NCBI GenBank assembly: GCA_015067145.1
Contig: SVNA01000009.1
Location: 1 to 64,000, forward strand
DNA length: 64,000 nucleotides
Origin: Oscillospiraceae bacterium
GTDB taxonomy: Bacteria; Bacillota; Clostridia; Oscillospirales; Ruminococcaceae
Direction: 5' to 3'
Shown here: in pieces, positions 16,571 through 25,969 of the stretch
Numbering within the stretch: position 1 is the first letter of the stretch
Layout of the letters: each line of letters opens with the position of its first letter
Translations under genes and position numbers: made by a program
Notes under the pieces: generated by a model
Databases searched by the model: none
What the model was told of the DNA's origin: nothing
What the model saw: the letters and a program-made list of their open reading frames with translations, nothing else

Positions 16571-18877
16571 TTATTTTATATATCCCACGATATCCCTTTC
16601 GAAATTATCAATATCCTCAAATTTTACAAAATCAGGCAGGTCTCTGCCCTGGATATAGTACGCCATATAGTCCACTTCATCCCATTCGGCATAGTTGATA
16701 TCAACATCGCTTTCGGTAAAGAGCACTGCGTAGAACACCTCTTCCTGTGCAGGTCCGTAAAGGCTCACCTTGCTGTTTTCTGCAAGCTGTGCAATCTGCT
16801 GAGGTTCTTTGTATTCATTTCTTCTTTCTTCCCAGCGGATATTGTCATAGAAAGAGAGCTGGTCGTAGTATTTTTTTGTTGACCAGTAAGGTGTGTTCTG
16901 GTTTTCGTCATATGGATAGTAGCAGTATGTCACATAGGCTGTCATATCCTGCGGCACTGTGAGGGTTGTGTACTCCTCAAGGTCAAGTTCTCTGAGTGCT
17001 GCAATTGTGTTGATACAGTCTTCTGTCACATCAAAGATAACATTCTGATGTAGAGGCTGGGTGCGTTCCTTGAGGTATGGCTCGTAACGTGCAGTCTCGA
17101 CAGCAGCCATAGCCTTGGTAAACCCGCCGGGAAGCTGCTGTGCTTCTTCAATGGCTTTTTCGTTGATATATTTTACAATCGTATCTGCATCATCTTTGTA
17201 CATTATCTCGATTCTTGCAAGAACAGGGCCTGTGTGCTGATCTTTCATCTGACGGGTGGTATTGAGTGTATCCTGTGCAATGGCACTGTACAGTTTTTCA
17301 ACACCTTCAGGGCTGAGTGTCACTGTGTGATTGTTGCGACCGAAACCGTCCTTGATTCTGAAGCTTTTCACCATATCAGGTGCTGTTTCAAAAACAGGAT
17401 AAAGCTGTCTTTTGAAGCTTTCCAGGTCCTCCAGCTTTACAAGCTGCTTCATAACCTCTATCGGTATATCGTTGCGGTACATGCGCACCATCTCCCTGCC
17501 GTTTGCAAGGGTGTAGGTTATTAAGATATTGTCATAGACACACTCGATGCCTGTTTTGTCGATGGAATCCACTATTGTTTTGTGGATATCCTTTACCATT
17601 TCAATTTCATCAGAGTCTGTAAAAACAACGTTGCTGTTGCCTGCATAGTAATAGTAGAGGGTGCCGCGGGTATTTATCTGTGCAGTTGAAACCTCGTTGT
17701 AGTCACCCGCATAGTTTATGGACACAGATTCTATCTTTTCTGTTGCAGGTATGCGGCTTTCGTAGCCGAAGAAGCCGTTGCTGATGCAGAAAAGGAATGC
17801 AACTGTCAGCACAAGGCTTGCACCAAGGCCCGCAAGACCGCGTTTTGTAGGTTTTGGGTTGCGGGAAACGATGGCGTTGAAAACAAGGTAGATTACCACA
17901 GTAAAGATGCAGCTGGTAACAGTTACCAGAGTTATGCTGTCTATGCCCCATCCAAAGATGCCCTGATAGCCAAAGCCAAATAGTGCACCGCCGCCAACGG
18001 AAGCTGCAAGAAGGATAAACTGATAGAGCACACTTTTTGTGCTTGCACTCTGGGCAGTTTCGCTTTTGCGGCTTGTATAAAGACGGCAGGATATAAACAT
18101 TATTGCTATAATTGCCGCTATGTAGATTGTATTAAGCAGTATGCCCTGTGTAAGTTCCCCATCGGAGAACACCTGATAGAGCATTGTTGCCGGCGAAAAT
18201 TTAAGAGCAGTGTACATCACCTCGCCGGAGCCGCTGAAGCCTGTAACATATTCTTCCATAAGCAGACATATAAGCACTGTATAGCTTGGCACTATTGCAA
18301 GAAATGCACCTGTGAAGATTGCACTGTCAAGGCTGGTGTTGCAGCATACACAGCAGAAAAATGTTATTGCCGCAATAAGTACGGTGAGCAGTGCCACACG
18401 CAGCATCTCATAAACGATAAGCAGTGTAATCTGGTCGATTGTAACCTCGTTTACCGCGATAACGATGCCGTAACAGATAAACTGCACACCCAGCAGCACT
18501 GTGAGAACTGCAGCAAAGTTTGCCATAAGCATCTGCGGACGTCTTACAGGCAGTGCGTGGAAAACATCCACCGCCTTTTTGCTGTGCATAAAGCTGTTTA
18601 CATACACCGAAATTATTATTGTGCCTGCGATAACCGCCGCAAAGTAGAGAATCACTGATGCGTTTGTGTATATTTCAGGCATGCCGCTGAAATTGTAGTA
18701 GCTGTAACCCTGCAGCATACGTTCTTGTGCCTCTATTGCCTCTATGACAAAGAACATCGGCAGAGTGATAAGGCTGATGAGGCCGTAGATTATACCCATG
18801 CCACGGATACGTCTGAGGGCACTTTTATAAAGAGATAAAAACAGTTTTTTATCAGAATATAATGCTGTTTGTGTCAT
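16571..18877 (-). CDS. ABC-2 type transporter permease with a large extracytoplasmic or cytoplasmic tail
   Basis: A 768-residue protein. The N-terminal half has about ten hydrophobic helices, including a first helix near residues 30-45 and a cluster at 75-390. The C-terminal half from about residue 390 is a soluble domain of unknown fold. FHALPVRRPQ after the second helix is typical of ABC-2 permeases of the YtrC/D kind. Its first 26 bases overlap the end of the ATPase gene, so the two are translationally coupled. The substrate is unknown; such GntR-controlled exporters often respond to cell-wall-active compounds. Confidence 0.8.
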   Translation of the reverse strand: MTQTALYSDKKLFLSLYKSALRRIRGMGIIYGLISLITLPMFFVIEAIEAQERMLQGYSYYNFSGMPEIYTNASVILYFAAVIAGTIIISVYVNSFMHSKKAVDVFHALPVRRPQMLMANFAAVLTVLLGVQFICYGIVIAVNEVTIDQITLLIVYEMLRVALLTVLIAAITFFCCVCCNTSLDSAIFTGAFLAIVPSYTVLICLLMEEYVTGFSGSGEVMYTALKFSPATMLYQVFSDGELTQGILLNTIYIAAIIAIMFISCRLYTSRKSETAQSASTKSVLYQFILLAASVGGGALFGFGYQGIFGWGIDSITLVTVTSCIFTVVIYLVFNAIVSRNPKPTKRGLAGLGASLVLTVAFLFCISNGFFGYESRIPATEKIESVSINYAGDYNEVSTAQINTRGTLYYYYAGNSNVVFTDSDEIEMVKDIHKTIVDSIDKTGIECVYDNILITYTLANGREMVRMYRNDIPIEVMKQLVKLEDLESFKRQLYPVFETAPDMVKSFRIKDGFGRNNHTVTLSPEGVEKLYSAIAQDTLNTTRQMKDQHTGPVLARIEIMYKDDADTIVKYINEKAIEEAQQLPGGFTKAMAAVETARYEPYLKERTQPLHQNVIFDVTEDCINTIAALRELDLEEYTTLTVPQDMTAYVTYCYYPYDENQNTPYWSTKKYYDQLSFYDNIRWEERRNEYKEPQQIAQLAENSKVSLYGPAQEEVFYAVLFTESDVDINYAEWDEVDYMAYYIQGRDLPDFVKFEDIDNFERDIVGYIK

Positions 18878-19757
18878 AGCCTATCGCCTCCATTTCGTAT
18901 ACAAATACCTCTTCCAGAGTGAGAGGGATGTAATCCACAAAAATAGGATTGTATTTGCTCATAAATTTTTCTGCTTCATCACAGCCCATTGCACAGGCTA
19001 TTGTATATACACTGCCGCTCTTTTTAACGGATAGTATTCTGTCGTGCTGCAGTTCTTCAAGGCGGATGGTGCTGTTTTTATCCAGTGCCAGCTGCACCTT
19101 GCAGAAGCGGTCGGACAGTGCGTCCATTGTGTGCTGCATAATCAGCCTGCCTTTATGGAGAATACCAACTGTGTCGCAGAAGTCTTCCAGCTCTCTCAGG
19201 TTGTGGCTGGAGATAACAACAGTCATATCGTTCTGCAGTACCTCTTCGGCGATGAGTTTTCGCACTGCAACACGGATAACAGGGTCAAGGCCGTCAAATG
19301 CTTCATCCAGAAGCAGATATTTGGGCTGACAGCTGAGGGCGAGAATAATTGCCGCCTGACGCTTCATACCTTTGGAAAAGGTTTTTACCCTTGCTTTTTT
19401 ATCCAGCGGAAAACGGCTTGCCAGCTTTTCATATTTTTCCTGACTCCAGCTTGGATAGAGGCCTTTGTAGATAAGGCTCATATCATCCATACTGCTGTTT
19501 GGAAGAAAATACATATCATCGCTTACAAAAAACACCTTGTGCTTTGCAGCGATATTTTCGTAAACCTCTTCCCCATCTACCGAAACTGTACCGCCGTCGG
19601 CATAATAAACACCGCTGACAGTACGCAGAAATGTGCTTTTACCACTGCCGTTTGTGCCTACAAGGCCGTAGATGCTGCCCGGCCGAATTGATATATTAAG
19701 GGAGTCAACCGCAACTTTTTCATCAAACTTTTTTGTAAAATCTGTTGCTGTTATCAT
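18852..19757 (-). CDS. ABC transporter ATP-binding protein (YtrB-like)
   Basis: A 301-residue ATPase with Walker A GTNGSGKST, a divergent signature FSKGMKRQ in place of LSGGQ, and Walker B YLLLDEAFDGLD followed by SSHNLRELE. The C-terminal 80 residues are an accessory domain seen in exporters. It overlaps the GntR gene by four bases (ATGA) at the start and the permease by 26 bases at the end. Together they form a YtrA-B-C-like unit. Confidence 0.9.
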   Translation of the reverse strand: MITATDFTKKFDEKVAVDSLNISIRPGSIYGLVGTNGSGKSTFLRTVSGVYYADGGTVSVDGEEVYENIAAKHKVFFVSDDMYFLPNSSMDDMSLIYKGLYPSWSQEKYEKLASRFPLDKKARVKTFSKGMKRQAAIILALSCQPKYLLLDEAFDGLDPVIRVAVRKLIAEEVLQNDMTVVISSHNLRELEDFCDTVGILHKGRLIMQHTMDALSDRFCKVQLALDKNSTIRLEELQHDRILSVKKSGSVYTIACAMGCDEAEKFMSKYNPIFVDYIPLTLEEVFVYEMEAIGYDTNSIIF

Positions 19758-20125
19758 ACCTTGTCCTCCTTGAATATTTTTTCCACACAGCTTAAAATCT
19801 GTGCTTTGTCTGCCTTTGCATCCTTTAGCTGTCTGAGGACAGCTTCCAGATTGTCAAAAGCCAGATTAACCTCTTTTTCTTTTACGGAATTTATATCGTT
19901 TACAAAGCTGCCTCTGCCTGCAACAGAATAAATGATACCTTCTTTTTCCATATCCTGATATGCCTTCTGGATTGTGTTTGGATTCACCCCCAAATCACGG
20001 GCCAGACTGCGTACAGACGGAAGCTGGGAGTCCTGCTCAAGAACGCCTGCCATTATAAGCTCCAGTGTTCTGTTTTTAAGCTGTTCATATATTGGCACAC
20101 GGCTTTTCAGGTCAAGTATAAACAT
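19754..20125 (-). CDS. GntR family regulator, YtrA type
   Basis: A 123-residue repressor-size protein with an N-terminal GntR winged helix (PIYEQLKNRTLELIMAG, then LPSVRSLARDLGVNPNTIQKAY) and only a short C-terminal helical dimerisation part, as in the YtrA subfamily. It is first in the operon with the ABC ATPase and permease, so local autoregulation is expected. AGGAGAGG lies upstream of the ATG. Confidence 0.9.
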   Translation of the reverse strand: MFILDLKSRVPIYEQLKNRTLELIMAGVLEQDSQLPSVRSLARDLGVNPNTIQKAYQDMEKEGIIYSVAGRGSFVNDINSVKEKEVNLAFDNLEAVLRQLKDAKADKAQILSCVEKIFKEDKV

Positions 20126-20205
20126 ACGCCTCTCCTTCCTTTCTTTTTTCTGTGCAGAGACTACATCACCATGTATTCTCCTCTGCTGTATGGCTGCACC
20201 ACATC

Positions 20206-20232
20206 AACTGTATTAGTTGTTATAGTACAGTT
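20206..20232. promoter_or_regulatory. Candidate operator of the GntR/ABC operon
   Basis: Inverted repeat AACTGTA-N13-TACAGTT, about 80 bases before the GntR gene, followed by another TACAGTT-like half at about 20236-20242. Spaced half sites of this sort are usual for GntR/YtrA operators. The promoter boxes themselves are not clear. Confidence 0.45.
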
Positions 20233-20364
20233 ATTACAGTTTTATAATATCATACCTTGCCAAATATGCAAGGCTTTTCACATCTTTTTTACAAGTTGTA
20301 CACATTTTGGAGAAAATTCTTTATAAAATCATATACTATTAGTAATATTTTCTTTTAAAATAAC

Positions 20365-20395
20365 AAAAATCCCCGACTTTTGTCGGGGATTTAGT
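20365..20395 (-). terminator. Terminator after cysS
   Basis: Perfect stem AAATCCCCGAC/GTCGGGGATTT with a 4-base loop. On the minus strand it is followed by TTTTTGTTATTTT, directly after the cysS stop. Confidence 0.85.
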
Positions 20396-20404
20396 TATAT
20401 GGTA

Positions 20405-21796
20405 TTATTTTTTGATAATCTGTGGGCCCTGTGGTGTGTCTTTAACTTCGTAGCCCATTGCACTGAGTTCGTCACGAATCTGGTCAGCACGTGCCCAGTT
20501 CTTTTCTTTTCTTACAGCTGTTCTTTCTTCTACCAGAGCTTTAACTTCTGCAGGGATTTCGTCCTTGTTTCTGTTGTAGAGGATACCCAGAACTTCTGCC
20601 ATTTCGTCAAATGCCTTTGCAGCGTGTTCCAAAGCAGCTTTGGACTGTTCCTTGCCGTTTACGTTGATAAATGTAACAAGTTCAAACAGCTTGGAGAGAG
20701 CATCAGCTGTGTTGAGGTCGTCATCCATAACAGTGATAAATTCAGCAACGAGTTTGTCTGCTTCAGCAACGATTTCGTCTTTGCCTTCGCCAGCGTGGCT
20801 GATAAGGAAGTCAAGATGTTCTCTTGCTGTATAGAGTCTTTCAAGGCTGGATTTGCACTGGTCGATAATTTCTCTTGTGAAGTTCAGCGGTGAACGGTAG
20901 TGTGCTGTGAGAAGGAAATAACGGATAACTTCGTAACCAACCTGTTCAGCAATTTCTCTTACTGTAAAGAAGTTGTTGAGAGATTTGGACATCTTCTGGT
21001 TATCAACGTTGAGGAATGCGTTGTGCATCCAGTAGTGGCTGAATTCGCAGCCGTTTGCACATTCGCTCTGTGCAATTTCGTTTTCGTGATGTGGGAAGAT
21101 AAGGTCTTCGCCGCCGCAGTGAAGGTCAATTCTGTCACCAAGGTGTTTTTTGCTCATTGCGGAACATTCGATATGCCAGCCAGGACGGCCTTCGCTGAAT
21201 GGGGATTCCCATTTTGGTTCGCCGGGTTTGGAAGCTTTCCACAGAGCAAAGTCAGCAGGGCTTTCCTTGATGTCGTCAACAGCAATTCTTGCGCCGCTTT
21301 CCAGTTCTTCCAGTGGGTTGTGGCTCAGCTTGCCGTATTCGTCAAAACTGTGTACACGGAAGTATACGTCGCCGTTGTCAACGCGGTATGCGTGGCCTTT
21401 GTCGATAAGTGTCTGAACGATATCGATAATTTCTGGGATTGTGTCGGAAACGCGTGGACGGCTTGTTGCTGGTTTTACATTGAGTCCTTTAAGGTCTGTG
21501 TAGTATTCGTTTTCGTATTTTCTTGCAACAGCTTCAAATGTTGTGCCGTCTTCGTTTGCTTTTTTGATGATTTTGTCATCGATGTCTGTAATGTTGGAAA
21601 CGTAGTTTACATTGTTGCCGCGGTATTCCAGATATCTGCGGAGTGTATCAAAGATAACTGCAGGACGTGCGTTACCGATGTGCACAAAGTTGTAAACTGT
21701 TGGTCCGCAAACGTAGATTTTGTATTCACCCTCAACCTGTGGGATGAATTCTTCTTTTTTGCGTGTAAGTGTGTTGAAAATCTTCATGTGAGCCAT
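20405..21796 (-). CDS. cysS: Cysteinyl-tRNA synthetase
   Basis: A 463-residue class I synthetase that charges tRNA-Cys. The zinc ligand C30 lies in YVCGPTVYNFVHIGN, which includes the HIGH-type motif (HIGN), the second Cys/His zinc region is in HIECSAMS and CGGEDLIFPHHENE, and KMSKS is present as QKMSKSLNN. The first ATG is used because AAGGAG lies 8 bases upstream. It is a single-gene unit controlled by a T-box leader and a strong promoter, and is closed by a terminator. Confidence 0.97.
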   Translation of the reverse strand: MAHMKIFNTLTRKKEEFIPQVEGEYKIYVCGPTVYNFVHIGNARPAVIFDTLRRYLEYRGNNVNYVSNITDIDDKIIKKANEDGTTFEAVARKYENEYYTDLKGLNVKPATSRPRVSDTIPEIIDIVQTLIDKGHAYRVDNGDVYFRVHSFDEYGKLSHNPLEELESGARIAVDDIKESPADFALWKASKPGEPKWESPFSEGRPGWHIECSAMSKKHLGDRIDLHCGGEDLIFPHHENEIAQSECANGCEFSHYWMHNAFLNVDNQKMSKSLNNFFTVREIAEQVGYEVIRYFLLTAHYRSPLNFTREIIDQCKSSLERLYTAREHLDFLISHAGEGKDEIVAEADKLVAEFITVMDDDLNTADALSKLFELVTFINVNGKEQSKAALEHAAKAFDEMAEVLGILYNRNKDEIPAEVKALVEERTAVRKEKNWARADQIRDELSAMGYEVKDTPQGPQIIKK

Positions 21797-21899
21797 AGAT
21801 TTTTCTCCTTTTACTTTAAAATGATTTTATATGATGTGTGTCATTTACAATAATAGCCTTAAATACTGCCGCTGAGCGAAACTGAAAGGAAACAGATAA

Positions 21900-22158
21900 A
21901 TAAAAAACGCCTTCATCTGCACAAAAACAGACGAAGGCGATAATACACAAAATTACCACGGTTCCACTTCGGTTTATAACTCGGGCTCCATATAACGGTG
22001 GACACCGCACAAGGCTAATATCCTCTTGAAGTTCGCCCTGTGTGCTTTCAAGTGCATTGGGCAGCTTATTGTCCTTAAGGCGCTTTCAGCGGGTCACGCC
22101 TATTCTCTGTCAAGGTTTTACACTGCTTACTATTCTTGATAATAACGCATTTCACATA
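21900..22158 (-). promoter_or_regulatory. T-box riboswitch leader of cysS
   Basis: On the minus strand the leader contains AAGTGGAACCGTGG (21956-21969), a T-box core that binds the uncharged tRNA CCA end. It is followed by a terminator hairpin CGCCTTC-GTCTG...GAAGGCG with a T run (21903-21940). The upstream stem I region includes GACAGAGAATAGG and a UGC (Cys) triplet in CCAATGCACTTG that would be the specifier codon. The leader would let cysS be read when tRNA-Cys is uncharged. The T-box core and terminator are clear; the specifier choice is less sure. Confidence 0.9.
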
Positions 22159-22165
22159 TACAAAT

Positions 22166-22194
22166 ATATTATCAGTTCGGGGGTGTTTTGTCAA
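22166..22194 (-). promoter_or_regulatory. Promoter of cysS
   Basis: Minus-strand TTGACA, 17 bases, TAATAT. Predicted transcription start is near 22159, at the beginning of the T-box leader. Confidence 0.8.
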
Positions 22195-22398
22195 CTGGAA
22201 ACAGCATTTGTCCCTTTTTGCTTTTGTCCCGACAGATTTAAACTCCATCGTTTCCATCAAATATTGATACTATTGAAAAAATATGCTAAAGTGAAACTGA
22301 AAGATAAACTTGAATTTGACGAACAGTAAATAGGTAGAAATATTTACATTTATTTAGTAAAATGCAGTTATAAATCTGCATTTGCGGAGGAAATACTG

Positions 22399-23178
22399 AT
22401 GTATGATGATAATCTGAAAAATAGCATTGTAAGCAAAGCACGTGAATTGGGGGCAGATATTGTAGGTGTATGTTCTGTTGAAAGCTGGAAAGACGAACCT
22501 CTCCAAAGTCCTGAGTTTTGGCCTCAGAATATTTGGCCATGGGCAAAAACTGTTATCGTAATGGCGATCCCTTTGCTTTACCCGATGAGTGCTACTGCGC
22601 CGTCAATGGTTTTCAAAGAGCAATATGATACAAGTAATCGTATTACAGATAATATGGCATATTTCCTTGCAAAGTATATAATGCACGAAAAGCATTACAG
22701 AGCAATATTCTTCCCGAGAGATTGCTATGATGGTATGGAAGCATTGCTGCGGCACGAAGCGGCTGCTTTTTCCCACGTGGTTGCGGGATATTATGCAGGC
22801 GTGGGTACAATAGGCGACAGTCACAATCTGATTACTGCCCAGTTCGGACCAAGGATAAGGCTTGTTTCGGTAATTACCGATGCTCCTATTGTGCCAGACA
22901 GCAAAATTGAAAAGAATTTGTGCATTCATTGTAAAAAATGCCTTAAATGCTGTCCATCCCAGTGTTTTACTGAAGGCGGAGAAGAGGAGCTGTCGGGGCT
23001 TTATGGTTTTGACCGCGACAAATGCACATTATATCATATGGACCTTATCAAGCATCACAGATTCCCTTGCGGATACTGTGCTACATTCTGCCCTGTCGGT
23101 GAAGATATAAAGATGTATTCATCTGTGGAGGCTGTGTCTGAAACAGGAAAAAAACATTGTCAGACATATGGTTCCTGA
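22399..23178 (+). CDS. QueG-like 4Fe-4S protein
   Basis: A 259-residue cytoplasmic iron-sulfur protein. The N-terminal 170 residues resemble the epoxyqueuosine reductase core (KARELGADIVGVC, later YYAGVGTIGDSHNLIT). Two ferredoxin-type clusters follow: CIHCKKCLKCCP and CGYCATFCPVG. It is shorter than QueG (about 350-390 residues) and lacks HEAT repeats, so a true queuosine role is doubtful; it may be one of the QueG-related reductases found in anaerobes. GGAGG precedes the ATG. It is a stand-alone gene. Confidence 0.75.
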   Translation: MYDDNLKNSIVSKARELGADIVGVCSVESWKDEPLQSPEFWPQNIWPWAKTVIVMAIPLLYPMSATAPSMVFKEQYDTSNRITDNMAYFLAKYIMHEKHYRAIFFPRDCYDGMEALLRHEAAAFSHVVAGYYAGVGTIGDSHNLITAQFGPRIRLVSVITDAPIVPDSKIEKNLCIHCKKCLKCCPSQCFTEGGEEELSGLYGFDRDKCTLYHMDLIKHHRFPCGYCATFCPVGEDIKMYSSVEAVSETGKKHCQTYGS

Positions 23179-23234
23179 TGTAAAGAAAACAGTTATAAAT
23201 ATTTCAATTTTGCAAACTATTTATAAATTCAAAC

Positions 23235-23327
23235 TGTCATACTGAGCGACGCGAAGTATCTCTCTGTCTGCTCAAAATAATGTCTGTGCAAACCGAGAGA
23301 TTCTTCGGCTAAAGCCTCAGAATGGCA
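23235..23327. repeat. Imperfect palindromic MITE-like repeat
   Basis: About 93 bases with terminal inverted repeats: CTGTCATACTGAGCGACGCGAAGTATCTCTC on the left matches, in reverse complement, CCATTCTGAGGCTTTAGCCGAAGAATCTCTCG on the right. The (G)TCATTCTGAG...GAAGAATCTC type is a dispersed repeat I know from several bacterial genomes. There is no coding capacity. It lies between two convergent genes. Confidence 0.65.
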
Positions 23328-23396
23328 TAAATTCCAATAGGTTGAACACCGTCAGTAATCCATACGAAAGTTTCACTATAAATCAAATAACAAAAT

Positions 23397-23425
23397 AAGC
23401 GGGCAGTTGCTGTGAACTGTCCGCT
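23397..23425. terminator. Bidirectional terminator before pgsA
   Basis: Stem AGCGGGCAGTT/GAACTGTCCGCT (one wobble) with a short loop, A/T-rich on both sides. It ends the pgsA transcript on the minus strand and could stop readthrough from the QueG-like gene. Confidence 0.75.
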
Positions 23426-23431
23426 TTCTTT

Positions 23432-24010
23432 TTACTTTGCATTTCTGATAAGGTCAAAGTTAGGGATAATATACTGCATACCGCTTACCACTGTGAGCAC
23501 AGCCATAATCCACATAAGTACATTTGTCACAACTGCCATTGTGCTGTATGTTGCCTGTGGGATTGCACCCATAGCAAGCAGTGACATTGCCAGCAGACCA
23601 AGCATGCTTGCCACCATCTGCAGCACTGTTTTCATCTTGCCCATCATACCTGCGGCGATAACCTTGCTGCCTTTTGGGTTTGCTGCAGCGATAAGTCTTA
23701 TACCGCTTACTGCAAATTCTCTTGCCAGAACTATACAGATAACAACCTCGTGGCACATACCGTTAAGGCAGAGGTAGATAAGAGCCACTGTTGTAAGCAG
23801 TTTATCTGCCAATGGGTCCATAAATTTGCCGAAATCTGTTACCATATTGTATTTTCTTGCGATGGAGCCGTCCAGAAAATCGGTAAAGGAAGCCGCTGCA
23901 AAAACAATAAGACCGATAAGGTAGCTGTATGGGTTGTCAATATACATAAACACCATAAAAACAGGTACCAGTACAAATCTTAAAAGTGTAAGTTTATTAG
24001 GTAAATTCAT
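23432..24010 (-). CDS. pgsA: CDP-diacylglycerol--glycerol-3-phosphate phosphatidyltransferase
   Basis: A 192-residue membrane enzyme making phosphatidylglycerol phosphate. The CDP-alcohol phosphotransferase motif is intact: D44-x2-DG-x2-AR-x8-G-x3-D-x3-D in TDFLDGSIARK...GKFMDPLADK. About five to six membrane helices. The listed ORF begins 19 codons earlier; ATG at 24010 follows AAAGGAGA and matches the usual NLPNKLTLLR N-terminus. It follows rimO by 13 bases, a common pairing in Firmicutes. Confidence 0.95.
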   Translation of the reverse strand: MNLPNKLTLLRFVLVPVFMVFMYIDNPYSYLIGLIVFAAASFTDFLDGSIARKYNMVTDFGKFMDPLADKLLTTVALIYLCLNGMCHEVVICIVLAREFAVSGIRLIAAANPKGSKVIAAGMMGKMKTVLQMVASMLGLLAMSLLAMGAIPQATYSTMAVVTNVLMWIMAVLTVVSGMQYIIPNFDLIRNAK

Positions 24011-24023
24011 AACAAAATCTCCT

Positions 24024-25343
24024 TTAAACAAGTTCTGCGTAAAGGTCGTAGATATCACTCTGGACAACCTTTACCTTTACGATGTCGCCCATCTCAACAT
24101 CGCTGTCGCCGTCTATGTAAACCTCGCCGTCAATTTCAGGGGCATCATAAACACTGCGGCAGATCCAGATGCCGTTTTCGCTGTCATAATCGTCAACGAT
24201 AACGTCGATTTCCTTGTCCACCAGCTTTGCCTGACAGCTTGCCATAATATCTGTCTGCATAAGCATAATTGCATCTGCTCGCTGCTGACGGACTTCCACG
24301 TCTATCTGATTTTCCATCTGTGCGGCAACTGTGCCGTCCTCTTCGGAGTATGCAAAACAGCCAAGACGTTCGAATTTTGTTTCCTTTACAAACTGGTACA
24401 GCTCGTCGAATTCTTCCTGTGTTTCGCCCGGATAGCCTGTGATAAGGGTTGTACGGATGGAGATATGCGGAATAGCTTTTCGCAGACGTGACACGGCATC
24501 CTTGATGATTGCTGTGCCGCCCTTGCGGTTCATGGATTTAAGTACGCGGTCGTTGATGTGCTGAATTGGCATATCAAGGTATGGCACAACCTTTGGATTG
24601 TTTGCCATCTCCTCGATAACTGCGTCGGAGAGACGTTCGGGATATGCGTACATAAGGCGAATCCAGTCGATGCCGTCAATTTTGCCGATTTCGCTGATAA
24701 GGGTGTTCAGTCTGCCTTCGCCGTACAGGTCCTCGCCGTAGGCTGTGATGTCCTGTGCAACGATAATGATTTCTCTTACGCCTTCGTCAGCAAGGAATTT
24801 TGCTTCTTCCACACAGCTTTCCATAGCACGGCTGCGGTGTGGGCCACGGATCATCGGGATTGCACAGTAGTGGCAGCAGTTGGAGCAGCCTTCTGCAATT
24901 TTGAGGTAAGCATAATGCTTTGGTGTGGAGATAATACGTTTTGCTGTGATGTCAAGGTCGGTTTTTTTGCCGTAACGGCAGACCTTTTCACCCTTTACAA
25001 CACTTTCCACAATATCGCAGATATCACTGTTGGAGCCAATGCCCACAACAGCATTAATTTCAGGAATATCATTGATGATTTCGTCACGGTAACGCTCTGC
25101 AAGACAGCCTGTAACCACAATTTTAAGCTTCGGGTTCTCCAGACGTGCTTCCACTGCGTTGAAGATATTTTCGATTGCTTCTTCCTTTGCAGAGGTAATA
25201 AAACCGCAGGTGTTGATGATGCATACATCAGCCTCGGTCATATCTGTTGTGGTTGTGTGACCTGCCTTGAGCAGTGCGTGTGCGATTATATCGGCGTCCA
25301 CCTGGTTTTTAGGACAGCCGAGAGATACTAAAGTTATAACCAT
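24024..25343 (-). CDS. rimO: Ribosomal protein S12 methylthiotransferase RimO
   Basis: A 439-residue radical SAM enzyme that methylthiolates an Asp of ribosomal protein S12. The UPF0004 domain carries three Cys (VSLGCPKNQVD, NTCGF, VTGCLAE), the radical SAM motif is CSNCCHYC in AEGCSNCCHYCAIP, and a C-terminal TRAM domain (about 370-435) follows. The start ATG shares one base with the recX stop (TAATG). Operon recA-recX-rimO-pgsA. Confidence 0.95.
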   Translation of the reverse strand: MVITLVSLGCPKNQVDADIIAHALLKAGHTTTTDMTEADVCIINTCGFITSAKEEAIENIFNAVEARLENPKLKIVVTGCLAERYRDEIINDIPEINAVVGIGSNSDICDIVESVVKGEKVCRYGKKTDLDITAKRIISTPKHYAYLKIAEGCSNCCHYCAIPMIRGPHRSRAMESCVEEAKFLADEGVREIIIVAQDITAYGEDLYGEGRLNTLISEIGKIDGIDWIRLMYAYPERLSDAVIEEMANNPKVVPYLDMPIQHINDRVLKSMNRKGGTAIIKDAVSRLRKAIPHISIRTTLITGYPGETQEEFDELYQFVKETKFERLGCFAYSEEDGTVAAQMENQIDVEVRQQRADAIMLMQTDIMASCQAKLVDKEIDVIVDDYDSENGIWICRSVYDAPEIDGEVYIDGDSDVEMGDIVKVKVVQSDIYDLYAELV

Positions 25344-25969
25344 TAATATTCGTCCTCTAATTCAATATCCAGCGATGAAAGGGCAGATTTTATATCGTGA
25401 TAGCTGAAACCTTTTCGCATAAGTGATGCAATAACCTTGTGGGGCTGGTCCAGCTTGCTGTGGTATTTTTTCTCGATTAAATACCGCAGATTTTCCGTCT
25501 GTGTATCGCTGTCATAGTTTTCTATACAACATTCTATTATATCTTTATTTATCCCCAATGTCAAAAGTTTGGCACGGGTTTCAGATAAAGAACACTTTTT
25601 GACATTTATAAGATATTCTGCCTTTGCCCTGCAGTACTCCTCGTCATTTATAAGACCGTATTCTTCCATTTTATCGCAGGCGGCATCGGCACAGGCAGCA
25701 TCAAAATTGCGGCACAGCTTTGTGAACAGTTCCCTGCGGCTGTGACTGCGGTAACTGAGCAGATTATACGCTTTCTGCACCGCTTTGTTTGTGTTGCTTT
25801 TTTCGTAAAGCAAAGTAAGCTCCTGCTGTGAAAAGCAAGAGCCTATCTCTATTTTATACTGTGCCAGAAGCATATCGTCCACCGAAAAGAGAAAACCATT
25901 TTCGGAGAAAAGTGCGTTGAGGCCTTTTTTTGTTTTTGTTATATCTGTTATCTTTATACTATTCAACAT
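25343..25969 (-). CDS. recX: RecA regulator RecX
   Basis: A 208-residue helical protein with three tandem RecX repeats, e.g. [33 protein letters not shown] and [15 protein letters not shown]. RecX binds the RecA filament and limits its activity. The gene overlaps recA by 11 bases, so it is coupled to its target, and touches rimO at its stop codon. Confidence 0.92.
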   Translation of the reverse strand: MLNSIKITDITKTKKGLNALFSENGFLFSVDDMLLAQYKIEIGSCFSQQELTLLYEKSNTNKAVQKAYNLLSYRSHSRRELFTKLCRNFDAACADAACDKMEEYGLINDEEYCRAKAEYLINVKKCSLSETRAKLLTLGINKDIIECCIENYDSDTQTENLRYLIEKKYHSKLDQPHKVIASLMRKGFSYHDIKSALSSLDIELEDEY

